A DNA stretch of 64,000 nucleotides from Dactylosporangium sucinum. Lineage in GTDB: Bacteria > Actinomycetota > Actinomycetes > Mycobacteriales > Micromonosporaceae. The position numbers and the translations under genes are program-made. The stretch is taken from the NCBI RefSeq assembly GCF_014647515.1, contig NZ_BMPI01000004.1, positions 41,683-105,682 of the forward strand, written 5' to 3'. Shown here piece after piece: positions 17,644 to 26,365 of the stretch. Numbering within the stretch: the stretch's first letter is position 1; every line of letters begins with the position of its first letter. The notes under the pieces were generated by a model. That model did not search any database. It worked only from the letters and a program-made list of their open reading frames with translations, and was not told the origin of the DNA.

Positions 17644-18413
17644 GCCAACTTCTCCCGGAGATAGGCGATGTCCGCGGTCTGCCCCTCGGCGCCACCCGGC
17701 GTCTCGACCAGCGCCGGTGCGCCGGCTGACCGGATGACCGCGGCGATGAGCTCGGGGTCGATCTCCCCGGCGGTCAGGTTGTCGTGCCGATCGCGCCCCG
17801 AGTCGAACCCGTCGCGCGAGTTGTTGGCGTGGATCAGGTCGATCCGGCCGGTGATCGCCTTGACCCGGTCGACGATGTCCAGCAGGTCCTCCCCGCCCGC
17901 GTGCGCGTGGCAGGTGTCGAGGCAGAAACCGACCTCATACTCACCCACGGCGTCCCACAGCCGGGCGAGCGAGTCGAACCGGCGCGCGCAGGCGTTGTCG
18001 CCGCCCGCCGTGTTCTCGATCAGCACCGGCGTCTTGAAGCCGCCCTGCTCGGCCGCATAGGCGAAGGTCTTGCGCCAGCTCTCGAACCCGGCGTCGAGAC
18101 CGGCAGGGTCCTCGACGTGGCCGCCGTGCACGATGATCCCCTTCGCGCCGACCTTCGCGGCACCTTCCGCGTGGCTAAAGAGCAGCTTGCGGCTGGGAAT
18201 GCGGATCCGGTTGTTCGACGATGCGACGTTGATCCGATACGGAGCGTGGATGTAGACGTCGACGTCGGAGGCCCGCAGCGCCTCGGCGTCGGGGCGGTCC
18301 TTCGGGTCCAGCCACTTCTGCGGGTCGGTCAGGAAGAACTGGACGAGGTCCGCGCCCCGCGCGGCTGCCTCGGCCAGCGGCTCAGCGGGGTCGACGTGAG
18401 CACCGATTCGCAT
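17640..18413 (-). CDS. nfo: Deoxyribonuclease IV (AP endonuclease, Nfo family)
   Basis: 257 residues from ATG 18413 (MRIGAHVDP). A TIM-barrel metallo-enzyme of base-excision repair that cuts DNA 5' of abasic sites. Metal-site motifs are visible: YIHAPY, IVHGGH, LIENTAGG, FCLDTCHAHAGG, LIHANNSRDG followed by DRHDNLTAGEI, and LVETPGG. The family usually has 280-300 residues, so it is a little short but complete. An upstream extension to 18584 has no support. The stop overlaps the start of the large membrane protein gene (GTGA). Confidence 0.92.
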   Translation of the reverse strand: MRIGAHVDPAEPLAEAAARGADLVQFFLTDPQKWLDPKDRPDAEALRASDVDVYIHAPYRINVASSNNRIRIPSRKLLFSHAEGAAKVGAKGIIVHGGHVEDPAGLDAGFESWRKTFAYAAEQGGFKTPVLIENTAGGDNACARRFDSLARLWDAVGEYEVGFCLDTCHAHAGGEDLLDIVDRVKAITGRIDLIHANNSRDGFDSGRDRHDNLTAGEIDPELIAAVIRSAGAPALVETPGGAEGQTADIAYLREKLA

Positions 18414-18601
18414 GCCGCAGAGCCTACGACGTGGGACTGACACTTCGCGCGACCCAACCCGAGGGGTGCGTCCGATGCGTCCGGAATACGGAGCTTCCGT
18501 CACCGTCGCGTCGGCCCCGTCGTTACGCACGTAGCCGCTCGTGATCGCTCCGGTGATCGTGTGGCTCGATGGAGTTCCCCCCAATCGATCCCCAATCTTG
18601 G

Positions 18602-19420
18602 ATGGCTACCTTGTCCGGACATCGAACGGCACTTCGCCTGGCGGCCTCGGCCGCCGCGATCGCCGCCGCGTCCCTGACCCTGGGGGCCGGCCCGGTGAGC
18701 GCCGCACCCGAAACGCCGACGGTCGAGTTCAGCGGCGGCAGCGTGCTGAGCCTCCTGGTCTGCAAGTCGGAGCCGAGCGCCGGCAGCGTCTCCGTCCCCG
18801 CCGAGTCGCGCGTGAACTTCGTGAACCGCCTCGGTCAGAACGCGACCCTCAAGGTCGACGGCAAGCCGGTGTCGTCGGTCCAGCCCAACCAGGCCGTGCC
18901 GGTCGTGTTCCGCAAGGGCCCGGCCGTCGAGGTCGCGATGACCTTCTCCTGCGGGGTCGGCGTGGTCGAGCAGTTCAAGCCGGTCTCGATCGGCGTGACC
19001 AACCCGCCGCCCGCGCCCGTCACCAAGCAGCCCGCGACGACCGCCCCGGCCGGCAACGGCGGCGGCAACGTGACGAACCCGACCGGCAAGGTCACCGGTG
19101 GCGCGACGCCGACCGGCCGGTCGAACCGCGGCAACAACGGCCAGCGCAGCACCGGCGAGCAGGGCGCCATGGGCACCGAGCCGGTCGACCCGTCGCTGCT
19201 CGGCCCCGACGCGACGGCCGCGCCGGCGGTCGGCGCCGAGCCGAGTACACCGGCCGAGGACCGGGTATTGGTGGAGCAGCCGGTGGCCGCGAGCGGGCCG
19301 GCCCGCAACGCCCCGACGGGCCTGCTCGCGCTCGTCGCGACCGTCTGCGCGGTCGGTGTGGGAATTGCCGCAATTCGGGCTATTATTGCTCAGCGGTCAT
19401 CACGCGCGAGCTTCGCTTAA
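18602..19420 (+). CDS. Exported, C-terminally membrane-anchored protein
   Basis: 272 residues from ATG 18602, chosen because it gives a clean signal peptide (hydrophobic about 11-33, cleavage after PVSAA). A folded outer domain of about 100 residues (TVEFSGGSVLSLLVCKSEPS to VSIGV), with beta-rich pattern and two cysteines, may be Ig- or cupredoxin-like. A Pro/Gly/Thr linker and a TM helix with a short basic tail (AIIAQRSSRASFA) follow. No LPXTG motif. Function unknown; its place before rpsF matches an envelope protein in the core block. Confidence 0.65.
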   Translation: MATLSGHRTALRLAASAAAIAAASLTLGAGPVSAAPETPTVEFSGGSVLSLLVCKSEPSAGSVSVPAESRVNFVNRLGQNATLKVDGKPVSSVQPNQAVPVVFRKGPAVEVAMTFSCGVGVVEQFKPVSIGVTNPPPAPVTKQPATTAPAGNGGGNVTNPTGKVTGGATPTGRSNRGNNGQRSTGEQGAMGTEPVDPSLLGPDATAAPAVGAEPSTPAEDRVLVEQPVAASGPARNAPTGLLALVATVCAVGVGIAAIRAIIAQRSSRASFA

Positions 19421-19557
19421 GGTACGATTTCCCTTGGCTCCGCGGGGCGCCGTCATCCAAAGCACCGGTGTGGTCGTTCCTCCCCAGGTCCCACCCAAAG
19501 AAGCGGATGACGCGCCCCGCGGTCTTTTCGTGCACGCACGGCGTGTACTCTGGTTCG

Positions 19558-19616
19558 GTCGACCACCCTGTGCGGTGGTTGACGACGCATGACCTCCTGC
19601 CGCGGACGGACCGCGG
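19558..19616 (+). promoter_or_regulatory. Structured leader of rpsF (two hairpins)
   Basis: Hairpin 1: 19558-19567 with 19574-19583 (GTCGACCACC and GGTGGTTGAC, one G-U pair). Hairpin 2: CCGCGG (19600-19605) with CCGCGG (19611-19616) around ACGGA. A possible promoter -10, TACTCT, is at 19546-19551. Ribosomal S6 operons are often controlled by S6:S18 binding to a leader; whether this leader does so cannot be told by eye. Confidence 0.35.
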
Positions 19617-19645
19617 CCGCTTAGCCCGTAGGAGGTGAGAACGTC

Positions 19646-19936
19646 TTGCGTCATTACGAGATCATGGTGATCCTCGACGGCAGTCTCGAGGAGCGCACCG
19701 TCGCCCCGTCGCTCGACACGTATCTCAACGTGATCCGGACGTCGGGTGGCTCGGTGGAGAAGCTCGACGTGTGGGGCCGCAGGCGCCTCTCGTACGAGAT
19801 CAACAAGAAGACCGAGGGCATCTACGCCGTCATCGACCTCCAGGCCTCGCCGGAGTCCGTGGCGGAGCTGGACCGTCAGCTGCGACTCAACGAGTCCGTG
19901 CTGCGCACCAAGGTCATCCGGCCCGAGGTCCGCTAA
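19646..19936 (+). CDS. rpsF: 30S ribosomal protein S6
   Basis: 96 residues from TTG 19646. The start is decided by GGAGGTGA at 19631-19638, 7 nt upstream. The N-terminus [16 protein letters not shown] and the later [25 protein letters not shown] are typical of S6. It binds S18 in the small-subunit platform. First gene of rpsF-ssb-rpsR-rplI; the gap to ssb is 106 bp. Confidence 0.97.
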   Translation: MRHYEIMVILDGSLEERTVAPSLDTYLNVIRTSGGSVEKLDVWGRRRLSYEINKKTEGIYAVIDLQASPESVAELDRQLRLNESVLRTKVIRPEVR

Positions 19937-20042
19937 CAGCGGCCCTGGGCGAGATCGATCTGCTTCGCCCCGTGTCCCGGGAAAAGTGTCAGACCCCTGT
20001 GACATGGTGGCCATACACCAGCGCGCGAGGAGTTGACTCAAT

Positions 20043-20576
20043 ATGGCAGCGGGAGACACCACGATCACGGTCATCGGCAACCTGACCGACGACCCTGAGT
20101 TGCGTTTCACTCCGTCAGGAGCCGCGGTCGCCAAGTTCCGGGTGGCTTCCACCCCCCGGTTCATGGACCGCCAGAGCAACGAGTGGAAGGACGGCGAGCC
20201 GCTGTTCCTGTCCTGCACGGTGTGGCGCCAGGCGGCGGAGAACGTCGCCGAGTCGCTGCAGCGTGGTGCCCGGGTGATCGTGTCCGGCCGACTCAAGTCC
20301 CGGACCTACGAGACTCGCGAGGGTGAGAAGCGCACCGTCATCGAGCTGGAGGTCGACGAGATCGGCCCCTCGCTGCGCTACGCGACTGCCAAGGTGCAGA
20401 AGATGTCGCGCAGCTCCGGTGGTGGTGGCGGCGGCTTCGGCTCCGGCGGCGGCGGTGGTAACGGTGGCGGCGGGTTCAACGACGACCCGTGGGCCAGCGC
20501 GACCCCGGCCGGCGGTGGCGGCGGTGGCGGCGGCGGCAGGTCGAGCTCATCCTTCGACGACGAGCCCCCGTTCTAA
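20043..20576 (+). CDS. ssb: Single-stranded DNA-binding protein
   Basis: 177 residues from ATG 20043 with GAGGAG upstream. An N-terminal OB-fold (about 1-115, beginning [22 protein letters not shown] and holding [18 protein letters not shown]) binds ssDNA as a tetramer. A Gly-rich flexible tail (about 122-165) leads to the acidic C-terminal tip DDEPPF, which recruits repair and replication partners. Lies between the S6 and S18 genes, as in other actinobacteria. Confidence 0.97.
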   Translation: MAAGDTTITVIGNLTDDPELRFTPSGAAVAKFRVASTPRFMDRQSNEWKDGEPLFLSCTVWRQAAENVAESLQRGARVIVSGRLKSRTYETREGEKRTVIELEVDEIGPSLRYATAKVQKMSRSSGGGGGGFGSGGGGGNGGGGFNDDPWASATPAGGGGGGGGGRSSSSFDDEPPF

Positions 20577-20595
20577 GGCATCAGGAGCAAGAGCA

Positions 20596-20835
20596 ATGGC
20601 GAAGGCTGCGGCCCTGCGCAAACCGAAGAAGAAGGTGAACCCTCTCGACAAGGAGGGCATCGCCTACATCGACTACAAGGACACCGCGCTGCTGCGCAAG
20701 TTCATCTCCGACCGCGGCAAGATCCGCGCTCGGCGGGTGACGGGCGTGACCGCCCAGCAGCAGCGGCAGATCGCGCGCGCCGTCAAGAACGCGCGCGAGA
20801 TGGCCCTGCTCCCCTACACCGCGACCGCGCGCTAA
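20596..20835 (+). CDS. rpsR: 30S ribosomal protein S18
   Basis: 79 residues from ATG 20596, with AGGAG upstream, 19 bp after ssb. Core motif [30 protein letters not shown]. It has no CxxC pair near the N-terminus, so it is a zinc-independent form; actinobacteria often have both kinds. S18 binds next to S6 in the platform of the small subunit. Confidence 0.96.
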   Translation: MAKAAALRKPKKKVNPLDKEGIAYIDYKDTALLRKFISDRGKIRARRVTGVTAQQQRQIARAVKNAREMALLPYTATAR

Positions 20836-20850
20836 GGGGAGGGGCGGACA

Positions 20851-21300
20851 ATGAAGATCATCCTCAAGCAGGAGGTCACCGGCCTCGGCACCCCCGGCGA
20901 CGTCGTCGAGGTGAAGGACGGTTACGGGCGCAACTACCTGCTTCCGCAGGGGTTCGCGATCCGGTGGACCAAGGGCGCGGAGAAGGAGATCGCGGTCATC
21001 AAGCGGGCCCGCTCGGCCCGTGAGATCCGCGACCTTGGCCACGCCAACGAGGTCAAGGCCCAGCTCGAAGGCCTCACGGTCAAGCTGGCCGTGCGCGCCG
21101 GCGAAGGCGGCCGGCTCTACGGCTCGGTCACGCCGGCCGAGGTCGTCGACGCCGTGCAGAAGGCCGGCGGCCCGGCACTCGACCGCCGCCGCCTCGAGCT
21201 GCCCGGCCACGTCAAGTCGGTCGGTGACTACAAGGTGCAGATCAAGCTGCACCCGGAGGTCGCCGCCGTCTTCACGCTGAAGGTCACCGCGGCCAAGTAG
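20851..21300 (+). CDS. rplI: 50S ribosomal protein L9
   Basis: 149 residues from ATG 20851 with GGGGAGGGG upstream. The N-terminal domain MKIILKQEVTGLGTPGDVVEVKDGYGRNYLLPQGFA is diagnostic; a long helix joins it to the C-terminal RNA-binding domain. Last gene of the operon, ended by the strong hairpin at 21317-21348. Confidence 0.98.
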   Translation: MKIILKQEVTGLGTPGDVVEVKDGYGRNYLLPQGFAIRWTKGAEKEIAVIKRARSAREIRDLGHANEVKAQLEGLTVKLAVRAGEGGRLYGSVTPAEVVDAVQKAGGPALDRRRLELPGHVKSVGDYKVQIKLHPEVAAVFTLKVTAAK

Positions 21301-21316
21301 CCACGGCACGACCGGC

Positions 21317-21348
21317 AAGAAGGGGGCCCGCCGACGGGCCCCCTTCTT
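21317..21348 (+). terminator. Strong terminator of the rpsF-rplI operon
   Basis: Perfect 14-bp stem (AAGAAGGGGGCCCG and its complement) with a 4-nt loop, 16 bp past the rplI stop, followed by CCGTTT. Confidence 0.85.
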
Positions 21349-21349
21349 C

Positions 21350-21430
21350 CGTTTCCGGCACGCGACCGGCCGGATCAGCCGTAGAGCTTCGTTTCCGGCA
21401 CGCAACCGGGCTGGATCAGCCGTAGAGCTT
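21350..21430. repeat. 40/41-bp direct duplication including the 3' end of the VWA lipoprotein gene
   Basis: Copy 1 (21350-21389) and copy 2 (21390-21430) share CGTTTCCGGCACGC and GGATCAGCCGTAGAGCTT. Copy 2 contains the last codons and stop of the VWA gene, so copy 1 is a remnant duplicate of that gene's end. Confidence 0.8.
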
Positions 21431-22939
21431 CGTAGCCGCCTGGACCACCTGCACCAGCTCGGCGACCTGCGGATCGTCGGAGTCGCGCCGCGCGAGCTCG
21501 GCGAGCGACAGCAGGTCCGGCAGGCGCACCTCGCCGCCGTACTGGCTGTTGCGCAGCACCTCGGCCAGGTAGGCCGCGACGTAGCAGACCCGCAGCGGCA
21601 CGTTCGCGCCGGTCAGGGTCTGGTCCGTCGCCGACACGGTCACCGGCTGCAGGATCTCCGTCGCCTCCTTCGACCGCGGGTCCAGCCAGCGCACCCGCAC
21701 GTCGGCCAGGTGACCCTCGGCACCCGGGCGCAGGTGCAGCGCGTACAGCGCCGTCACCGCGTGGCCGGGGCCCACCTCGCCGCCGTCGACCCGGTCGTCG
21801 CGGAACTGCGAGGCCGAGAGCGTGCGGTTGTCGTAGCCGATCAGGCGGTACGACAGGACCGCCCGCGAATCGAACTCCACCTGCGCCTTCGCGTCCAGCG
21901 CGCGCACCGACAACGCGGCCGGCAACTGGTCCACGAAGATCCGCGCCGCCTCGTCGCGCTCGCTCACGTACACGACGTAGCCGTCGCCCTTGTCGGCGAG
22001 CTGCTCCATGAACTTGTCGCCGTAGTCGCTGCCGACGCCGACGCCCATCATCGTGATCTGCTTCGCCGCCGCCTCCCGCACCTCGCGGACCAGCGACGTC
22101 GCGTCAGTCGAGCCCACGTTCGGCAGGCCGTCCGAGAGCAGGATGACGCGGTTCGTGGCCTCGGTGCGAAACGCACTGCGGGCGATGTCGTACCCCTTGA
22201 GCAGCCCGGCCTCCAGGTTGGTGCTGCCCGCCACGCGCAGCCGGTCGATCGCCGCGTGCAGCGCGCCACGGTCCCTGACCGCGGTCATGGGGCGCAGCAC
22301 CTCAGCCTCGTCGGAGTACGCGACGATCGCCACCGAGTCCGTCGGCCGCAACTGGTCGACCAGCGTGTGCAGGCCGTGCTGCACCAGTTCGAGCTTCCCC
22401 GCCTCGGCCATCGACCCCGACACGTCCACGACGAACGTCAGCGCCGCGTCACGCCGCTCACCCGACGGCGCCGCCGAGGTCTGCAGCCCGATCCGCAGCA
22501 ACCGCGCCGTCTCGTCGGCGCCGCGATGCGTGGTCGGCAGGCGCATGCCGTCCGCCGATACCGCGAAGCCGTTCCCGCCCGGCTGGCGGTACCCCTGCCG
22601 GAAAGCGTTGACGAACTCCTCCGGGCGGACCGTGTTCGCCGCCGGCCGCTGCCCGCCGAGGAGCTGGCGCTTCGCGAAGCCGTATGACGCCGTGTCGACG
22701 TCCACCGCGAACGTCGAGACCGGCTGGTCGCTCGTGCTGCGCTCGCCCGATGAGCGCTCCTCGCCGGCCACCGTGGCTTCCGCCTGCGGCTGGCCCGGCA
22801 GGCCGTAACCCGTTGCCCCGCCCGCGCCCGTGGCCTTGTCGGAGCCGCTGGTCGGCGCGTCCTCCGCCGCACTGCAAGCGGCCAGGCTCACCGTCACGGC
22901 CACCGCGACGGCGAGGAGCCGCAATTTCCCACTGACCAT
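21416..22939 (-). CDS. VWA-domain lipoprotein (YfbK-like, DUF3520 type)
   Basis: 507 residues from ATG 22939 with GGGAGG upstream. A lipoprotein signal peptide ends in the lipobox VSLAAC (C22), so it is probably anchored to the outer membrane face. A Gly/Ser linker is followed by FAVDVDTASYGFAKRQLLGG (the von Willebrand N-terminal extension of this family), a VWA domain with an intact MIDAS motif (FVVDVSGSM, later SLVREVREAAAK) and a C-terminal domain of the DUF3520 kind. Such proteins bind partners through a metal ion; ligand unknown. It is convergent with rplI. Confidence 0.85.
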   Translation of the reverse strand: MVSGKLRLLAVAVAVTVSLAACSAAEDAPTSGSDKATGAGGATGYGLPGQPQAEATVAGEERSSGERSTSDQPVSTFAVDVDTASYGFAKRQLLGGQRPAANTVRPEEFVNAFRQGYRQPGGNGFAVSADGMRLPTTHRGADETARLLRIGLQTSAAPSGERRDAALTFVVDVSGSMAEAGKLELVQHGLHTLVDQLRPTDSVAIVAYSDEAEVLRPMTAVRDRGALHAAIDRLRVAGSTNLEAGLLKGYDIARSAFRTEATNRVILLSDGLPNVGSTDATSLVREVREAAAKQITMMGVGVGSDYGDKFMEQLADKGDGYVVYVSERDEAARIFVDQLPAALSVRALDAKAQVEFDSRAVLSYRLIGYDNRTLSASQFRDDRVDGGEVGPGHAVTALYALHLRPGAEGHLADVRVRWLDPRSKEATEILQPVTVSATDQTLTGANVPLRVCYVAAYLAEVLRNSQYGGEVRLPDLLSLAELARRDSDDPQVAELVQVVQAATKLYG

Positions 22940-23084
22940 CGAAGCCTCCCTGGAAGCGTGTTTGGCCAGTCAGACGGGCGCCTGCCGACGAGCGGCTCCG
23001 AGCGTAACCGGACGGTGATCCATCCGTGAGCATCGGTGATCGATCCGCAAGAATGCTGTGACCGGGCCGCGGGAACCGATCGGC

Positions 23085-23852
23085 TCAGAACTGCGTCGCC
23101 AGTACCGCGAACAGCACCGTCGCGACGCCCGCGCCCAGGACCGCGCTCGCGAAGCCGATCGCCATCGGCCGCCAGCCCGACGTGGCCCAGCCCAGGAACA
23201 TCGCGACCGCGATGCTCAACGCCAGCGAGCCGGCGAACTGTGGCCCGTTGTCGAGCAGGTTCGACAACGCCTCCTCCCTTGGCGCTGGGCAGGGAAGGCC
23301 GAAGGCGTTGATGCAGCCTGGGCGGGGGTCGGCGGACAGCGTGAGGGCCCAGGCGGCGTACCCCAGGATCGGCACCAAGTACCAGCCCGCTGTGGCGAGG
23401 AACGAGCCGATGTAGTTCGTGCCCTCGTCCTCCTCGTACTCGTCCTCGTCGTCCTCGAAGCTCGGCGGCGGGGGCGGCGGCACGGGCAGGTGCGGGCGGC
23501 GGCGGGTCGAGGCGGGGACGGCGGACGGGTAGCGGCGGTGCTGGCCGGTGCGCTCTCCCGTGCGATCACCGGTCGCCCATTCCCCGGTGCGGTGCTGGCC
23601 GGTGCGCTCGCCCGTGCGGTACTCGTCGTAGTCGAGGACGCGGCCCTCGCCCGGGCGGCCGCCGTTCGACCGGGCCGGGAACGGGCCGATGCCGAAGTCG
23701 TCGTCCTCCGGCCCCCGCTGCTGGGGGATCCAGCGCTCCTGCCGCAGGTCCCAGCGACCGGTCTCCGGCTGCTGATCACGGCCGCCGCGTGAGCCGTCCC
23801 ACTCCGGGTATCCCACCGCCGGAGCGTCACCCTTTCGTGACTCGATCGCCAT
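23085..23852 (-). CDS. Membrane protein with long hydrophilic N-terminus
   Basis: 255 residues from ATG 23852; no ribosome site is visible and an upstream in-frame extension of 15 residues is possible. About 150 hydrophilic residues with repeated RTGERTGQHRTGEW elements, a PPPPPP run and an acidic patch (DDEDEYEEDEG) come first, then about four TM helices. No family recognised. It lies just before the dnaB promoter region on the opposite strand; the function is unknown. Confidence 0.62.
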   Translation of the reverse strand: MAIESRKGDAPAVGYPEWDGSRGGRDQQPETGRWDLRQERWIPQQRGPEDDDFGIGPFPARSNGGRPGEGRVLDYDEYRTGERTGQHRTGEWATGDRTGERTGQHRRYPSAVPASTRRRPHLPVPPPPPPSFEDDEDEYEEDEGTNYIGSFLATAGWYLVPILGYAAWALTLSADPRPGCINAFGLPCPAPREEALSNLLDNGPQFAGSLALSIAVAMFLGWATSGWRPMAIGFASAVLGAGVATVLFAVLATQF

Positions 23853-23899
23853 CGGCCGTACAGTCGGAAAAAACTTCGGACACTTTTTCGCACACACAG

Positions 23900-24031
23900 G
23901 CTGTGGATCGAGTATCCGCAGCTCATCCGCAGTTTCGACGGCTCCATATCGGAGTTATCCACAGCCGTGTGCACAGGGTTTCCCACCGCCGGAAGCGCGC
24001 TCTCCACAGGTTGTCCAGAGACTTGTCCACC
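23900..24031. promoter_or_regulatory. Cluster of DnaA-box-like sites upstream of dnaB
   Basis: One perfect box, TTATCCACA (23955-23963), and near-matches: CGATCCACA on the reverse strand (23902-23910), CTCTCCACA (24000-24008), TTGTCCAGA (24011-24019) and TTGTCCACC (24023-24031). Actinobacterial DnaA boxes resemble TTGTCCACA. The flanking 23869-23900 is AT-richer (GGAAAAAACTTC, CTTTTTCG). The whole gap 23853-24150 holds no gene. Confidence 0.6.
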
Positions 24032-24150
24032 GGCTAACTTTGACGAACGCCAGTCGCTCCATACCGTTGCGCGGGGCGCTCTACGCGCCACGCAGGTTTT
24101 GTCATACCCGCGAGGTCTACTGACGTCGGGGGCATGACGAGGGGGGCGAA

Positions 24151-25578
24151 GTGTCGATCACCGACGACAGGCGGACCGACCCGTGGGACGAGGCGACCCC
24201 GGGCGAGCCCGGCCGCGACCGCGAGCAGCGGCCCAGCGGCGGCGCTGAAAGTTTCGAGCGGACACCACCACAGGACGTCGCGGCCGAGCAGAGCGTGCTG
24301 GGGGGCATGCTGCTGTCCAAGGACGCCGTCGCCGACGTGGTCGAGATCCTCAAGACGCACGACTTCTACAAGCCGAGCCATTCGGTCATCTTCGACGCCG
24401 TCCTCGACCTCTACGGCCGCGGCGAGCCCGCCGACGCCGTCACGGTCGCGGCCGCGCTGACCGCGTCCGGCGCCATCTCCAAGGTCGGCGGCGCCGCCTA
24501 CCTGCACACGCTGCTCGCCGCCGTCCCGACCGCGGCCAACGCCTCCTATTACGCACGCATCGTCGCCGAGCGCGCCGTCCTGCGCCGCGTCATCGAGGCC
24601 GGCACGCGCATCGTCCAGCTCGGCTACGGCGCCGGCGGCCAGGGCGGCCGCGACGTCGACGACGTCGTGGACCTGGCTCAGCAGGCCATCTACGACGTCA
24701 CCGAGAAGCGGGTGAGCGAGGACTTCGCCGTCCTCGCCGAGATGCTCCAGCCCACCCTGGACGAGATCGAGGCGGTGGGCGCCCAGGGCGGCATGATGAC
24801 CGGCGTCCCGACCGGCTTCAGCGACCTGGACCGCCTGCTCAACGGCCTCCACGCCGGCCAGTTGATCATCGTCGCCGGAAGACCTGGATTGGGCAAATCG
24901 ACTGCGGCCATGGACTTCAGCCGGGCCGCCTCCGTGAAGCACAACATGGCGTCGGCGATCTTCAGCCTGGAGATGTCGAAGGTCGAGATCGTCATGCGGC
25001 TGCTCTCGGCGGAGGCTCGGGTGCCGCTGCACGTCTTACGGTCGGGGCAGCTCTCCGACGACGACTGGACCAAGTTGGCGCGGCGGATGGGGGAGATCAG
25101 CGAGGCGCCGCTGTTCGTCGACGACACGCCGAACATGAACCTCATGGAGATCCGGGCGAAGGCGCGACGGCTCAAGCAGCGGCACGACCTGAAGCTGATC
25201 GTCGTCGACTATCTGCAGCTGATGACCAGCCCGAAGCGCACCGAGAGCCGGCAGCAGGAGGTCGCCGACCTGTCCCGTGGCCTGAAGCTGCTGGCCAAGG
25301 AGGTCGAGTGCCCGGTGGTCGCGGTGAGCCAGCTGAACCGCGGTCCCGAGCAGCGCACCGACAAACGCCCCCAGCTGTCCGATCTGCGCGAATCGGGCAG
25401 CATCGAGCAGGACGCCGACGTGGTCATCCTGCTGCACCGGGACGACTACTACGACAAGGAGTCGCCGCGCGCCGGCGAGGCCGACTTCATCGTGGCCAAG
25501 CACCGTAACGGCCCCACCGACACGGTGACCGTCGCGGCCCAGCTCCACCTGTCCCGCTTCGTCGACATGGCGATCTAG
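24151..25578 (+). CDS. dnaB: Replicative DNA helicase DnaB
   Basis: 475 residues from GTG 24151 with GAGGGGGG upstream. The hexameric helicase unwinds DNA ahead of the replication fork and binds primase. After a hydrophilic N-terminus of about 35 residues, the N-terminal domain starts PPQDVAAEQSVLGGMLLSKDAVADV. The RecA-like domain has Walker A GRPGLGKST, LIVVDYLQLM (Walker B) and the SQLNRG and FIVAKHRNGPT motifs. No intein is inserted, unlike the intein-bearing M. tuberculosis gene. It closes the conserved core block. Confidence 0.98.
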   Translation: MSITDDRRTDPWDEATPGEPGRDREQRPSGGAESFERTPPQDVAAEQSVLGGMLLSKDAVADVVEILKTHDFYKPSHSVIFDAVLDLYGRGEPADAVTVAAALTASGAISKVGGAAYLHTLLAAVPTAANASYYARIVAERAVLRRVIEAGTRIVQLGYGAGGQGGRDVDDVVDLAQQAIYDVTEKRVSEDFAVLAEMLQPTLDEIEAVGAQGGMMTGVPTGFSDLDRLLNGLHAGQLIIVAGRPGLGKSTAAMDFSRAASVKHNMASAIFSLEMSKVEIVMRLLSAEARVPLHVLRSGQLSDDDWTKLARRMGEISEAPLFVDDTPNMNLMEIRAKARRLKQRHDLKLIVVDYLQLMTSPKRTESRQQEVADLSRGLKLLAKEVECPVVAVSQLNRGPEQRTDKRPQLSDLRESGSIEQDADVVILLHRDDYYDKESPRAGEADFIVAKHRNGPTDTVTVAAQLHLSRFVDMAI

Positions 25579-25620
25579 GAATCCCGCCCCGGTCGCTGGC
25601 GGCGAACGGCTGCCAGCCGA

Positions 25621-25640
25621 GGCCGGCAGTGCTGCCGGCC
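25621..25640 (+). terminator. Hairpin after dnaB
   Basis: GGCCGGCAG and its complement with a 2-nt loop, 43 bp past the dnaB stop. No T-tract. The gap 25579-25732 between convergent dnaB and the phosphoribosyltransferase gene holds nothing else recognised. Confidence 0.4.
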
Positions 25641-25732
25641 GGGGGTTGGGGGCGGCCGTCTGCCAGTCGTTCCTGCCCTGGCCTGCGCGGAGCGCGGCGT
25701 CGGGCCGGCGGTGCTGTGTGCCTTGCGGGGGG

Positions 25733-26356
25733 TCAGGCGGCCAGGAGGCGGGTCACCTCGGCGTCGGGGATCTGGCGGAAGTCGTCGTAGTAGCGGCTCA
25801 CCGAGCCGAACGCCTCCGACATCAGTGGGCAGACGACCTCGTCGGCCAGTGGGCGGAGGCGGTCCACCGCGGCCGTCGCGCCCACCGGGGCGGCCATGAC
25901 GACGCGGGCCGCGGAGAGCGTGCGGGCCACGGCCACCGCGGCCTCGGCCGTGGCGCCGGTGGCCAGGCCGTCGTCGATGATGATGGCCGTGCGGCCGGTC
26001 AGGTCCAGGCGGCCGCGGCCCAGGCGGAACAGGCGCTCCCGGCGGGTGAGTTCGTGCTGCTCGTGGCGGATGACCGGGTTCATCTCGTCCGGTTCGAGCT
26101 TGGAGGAGATCTCCTTGTTGAGGACCTGCACTCCGCCGGGGCCCACGGCGCCGAACGCCACCTCGGGGGCCCACGGCACGCCCAGCTTGCGCACGACCAG
26201 GGCGTCCAGCGGGATTTGGAGGCGGCGGGCCACCTCGGCGGCCACGGGGACGCCACCGCGGACCAGGCCGAGCGCTATGGCGTCGGGGTTGGCGGTGTAT
26301 TCGGCGAGCCGGTCGGCGAGTGCCGCGCCGGCCTCCAGCCGGTTGCGGTAACCCAT
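25733..26356 (-). CDS. Phosphoribosyltransferase-domain protein
   Basis: 207 residues from ATG 26356. The PRPP-binding signature is TAIIIDDGLATGATAEAA (about 123-140), the hydrophobic-acidic-acidic-G-x-x-TG type seen across type I phosphoribosyltransferases. An N-terminal GLVRGGVPVAAEVARRL, then LVVRKLGVPWAPEVAFGAV, matches stand-alone PRTase-like proteins of unknown substrate. Starts 9 nt after the GT87 gene stop, so it is the last gene of the GGDEF-EAL operon. Confidence 0.85.
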   Translation of the reverse strand: MGYRNRLEAGAALADRLAEYTANPDAIALGLVRGGVPVAAEVARRLQIPLDALVVRKLGVPWAPEVAFGAVGPGGVQVLNKEISSKLEPDEMNPVIRHEQHELTRRERLFRLGRGRLDLTGRTAIIIDDGLATGATAEAAVAVARTLSAARVVMAAPVGATAAVDRLRPLADEVVCPLMSEAFGSVSRYYDDFRQIPDAEVTRLLAA

Positions 26357-26365
26357 ACCTCCTGT

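Noticed and set aside
23900..24031. Chromosomal origin oriC
   Set aside because: No dnaA or dnaN nearby and only one perfect DnaA box; in actinobacteria oriC lies between dnaA and dnaN. Kept as a DnaA-box cluster only.
25579..25732. tRNA gene in the gap after dnaB
   Set aside because: No cloverleaf, T-loop GTTCRA motif or acceptor stem found.
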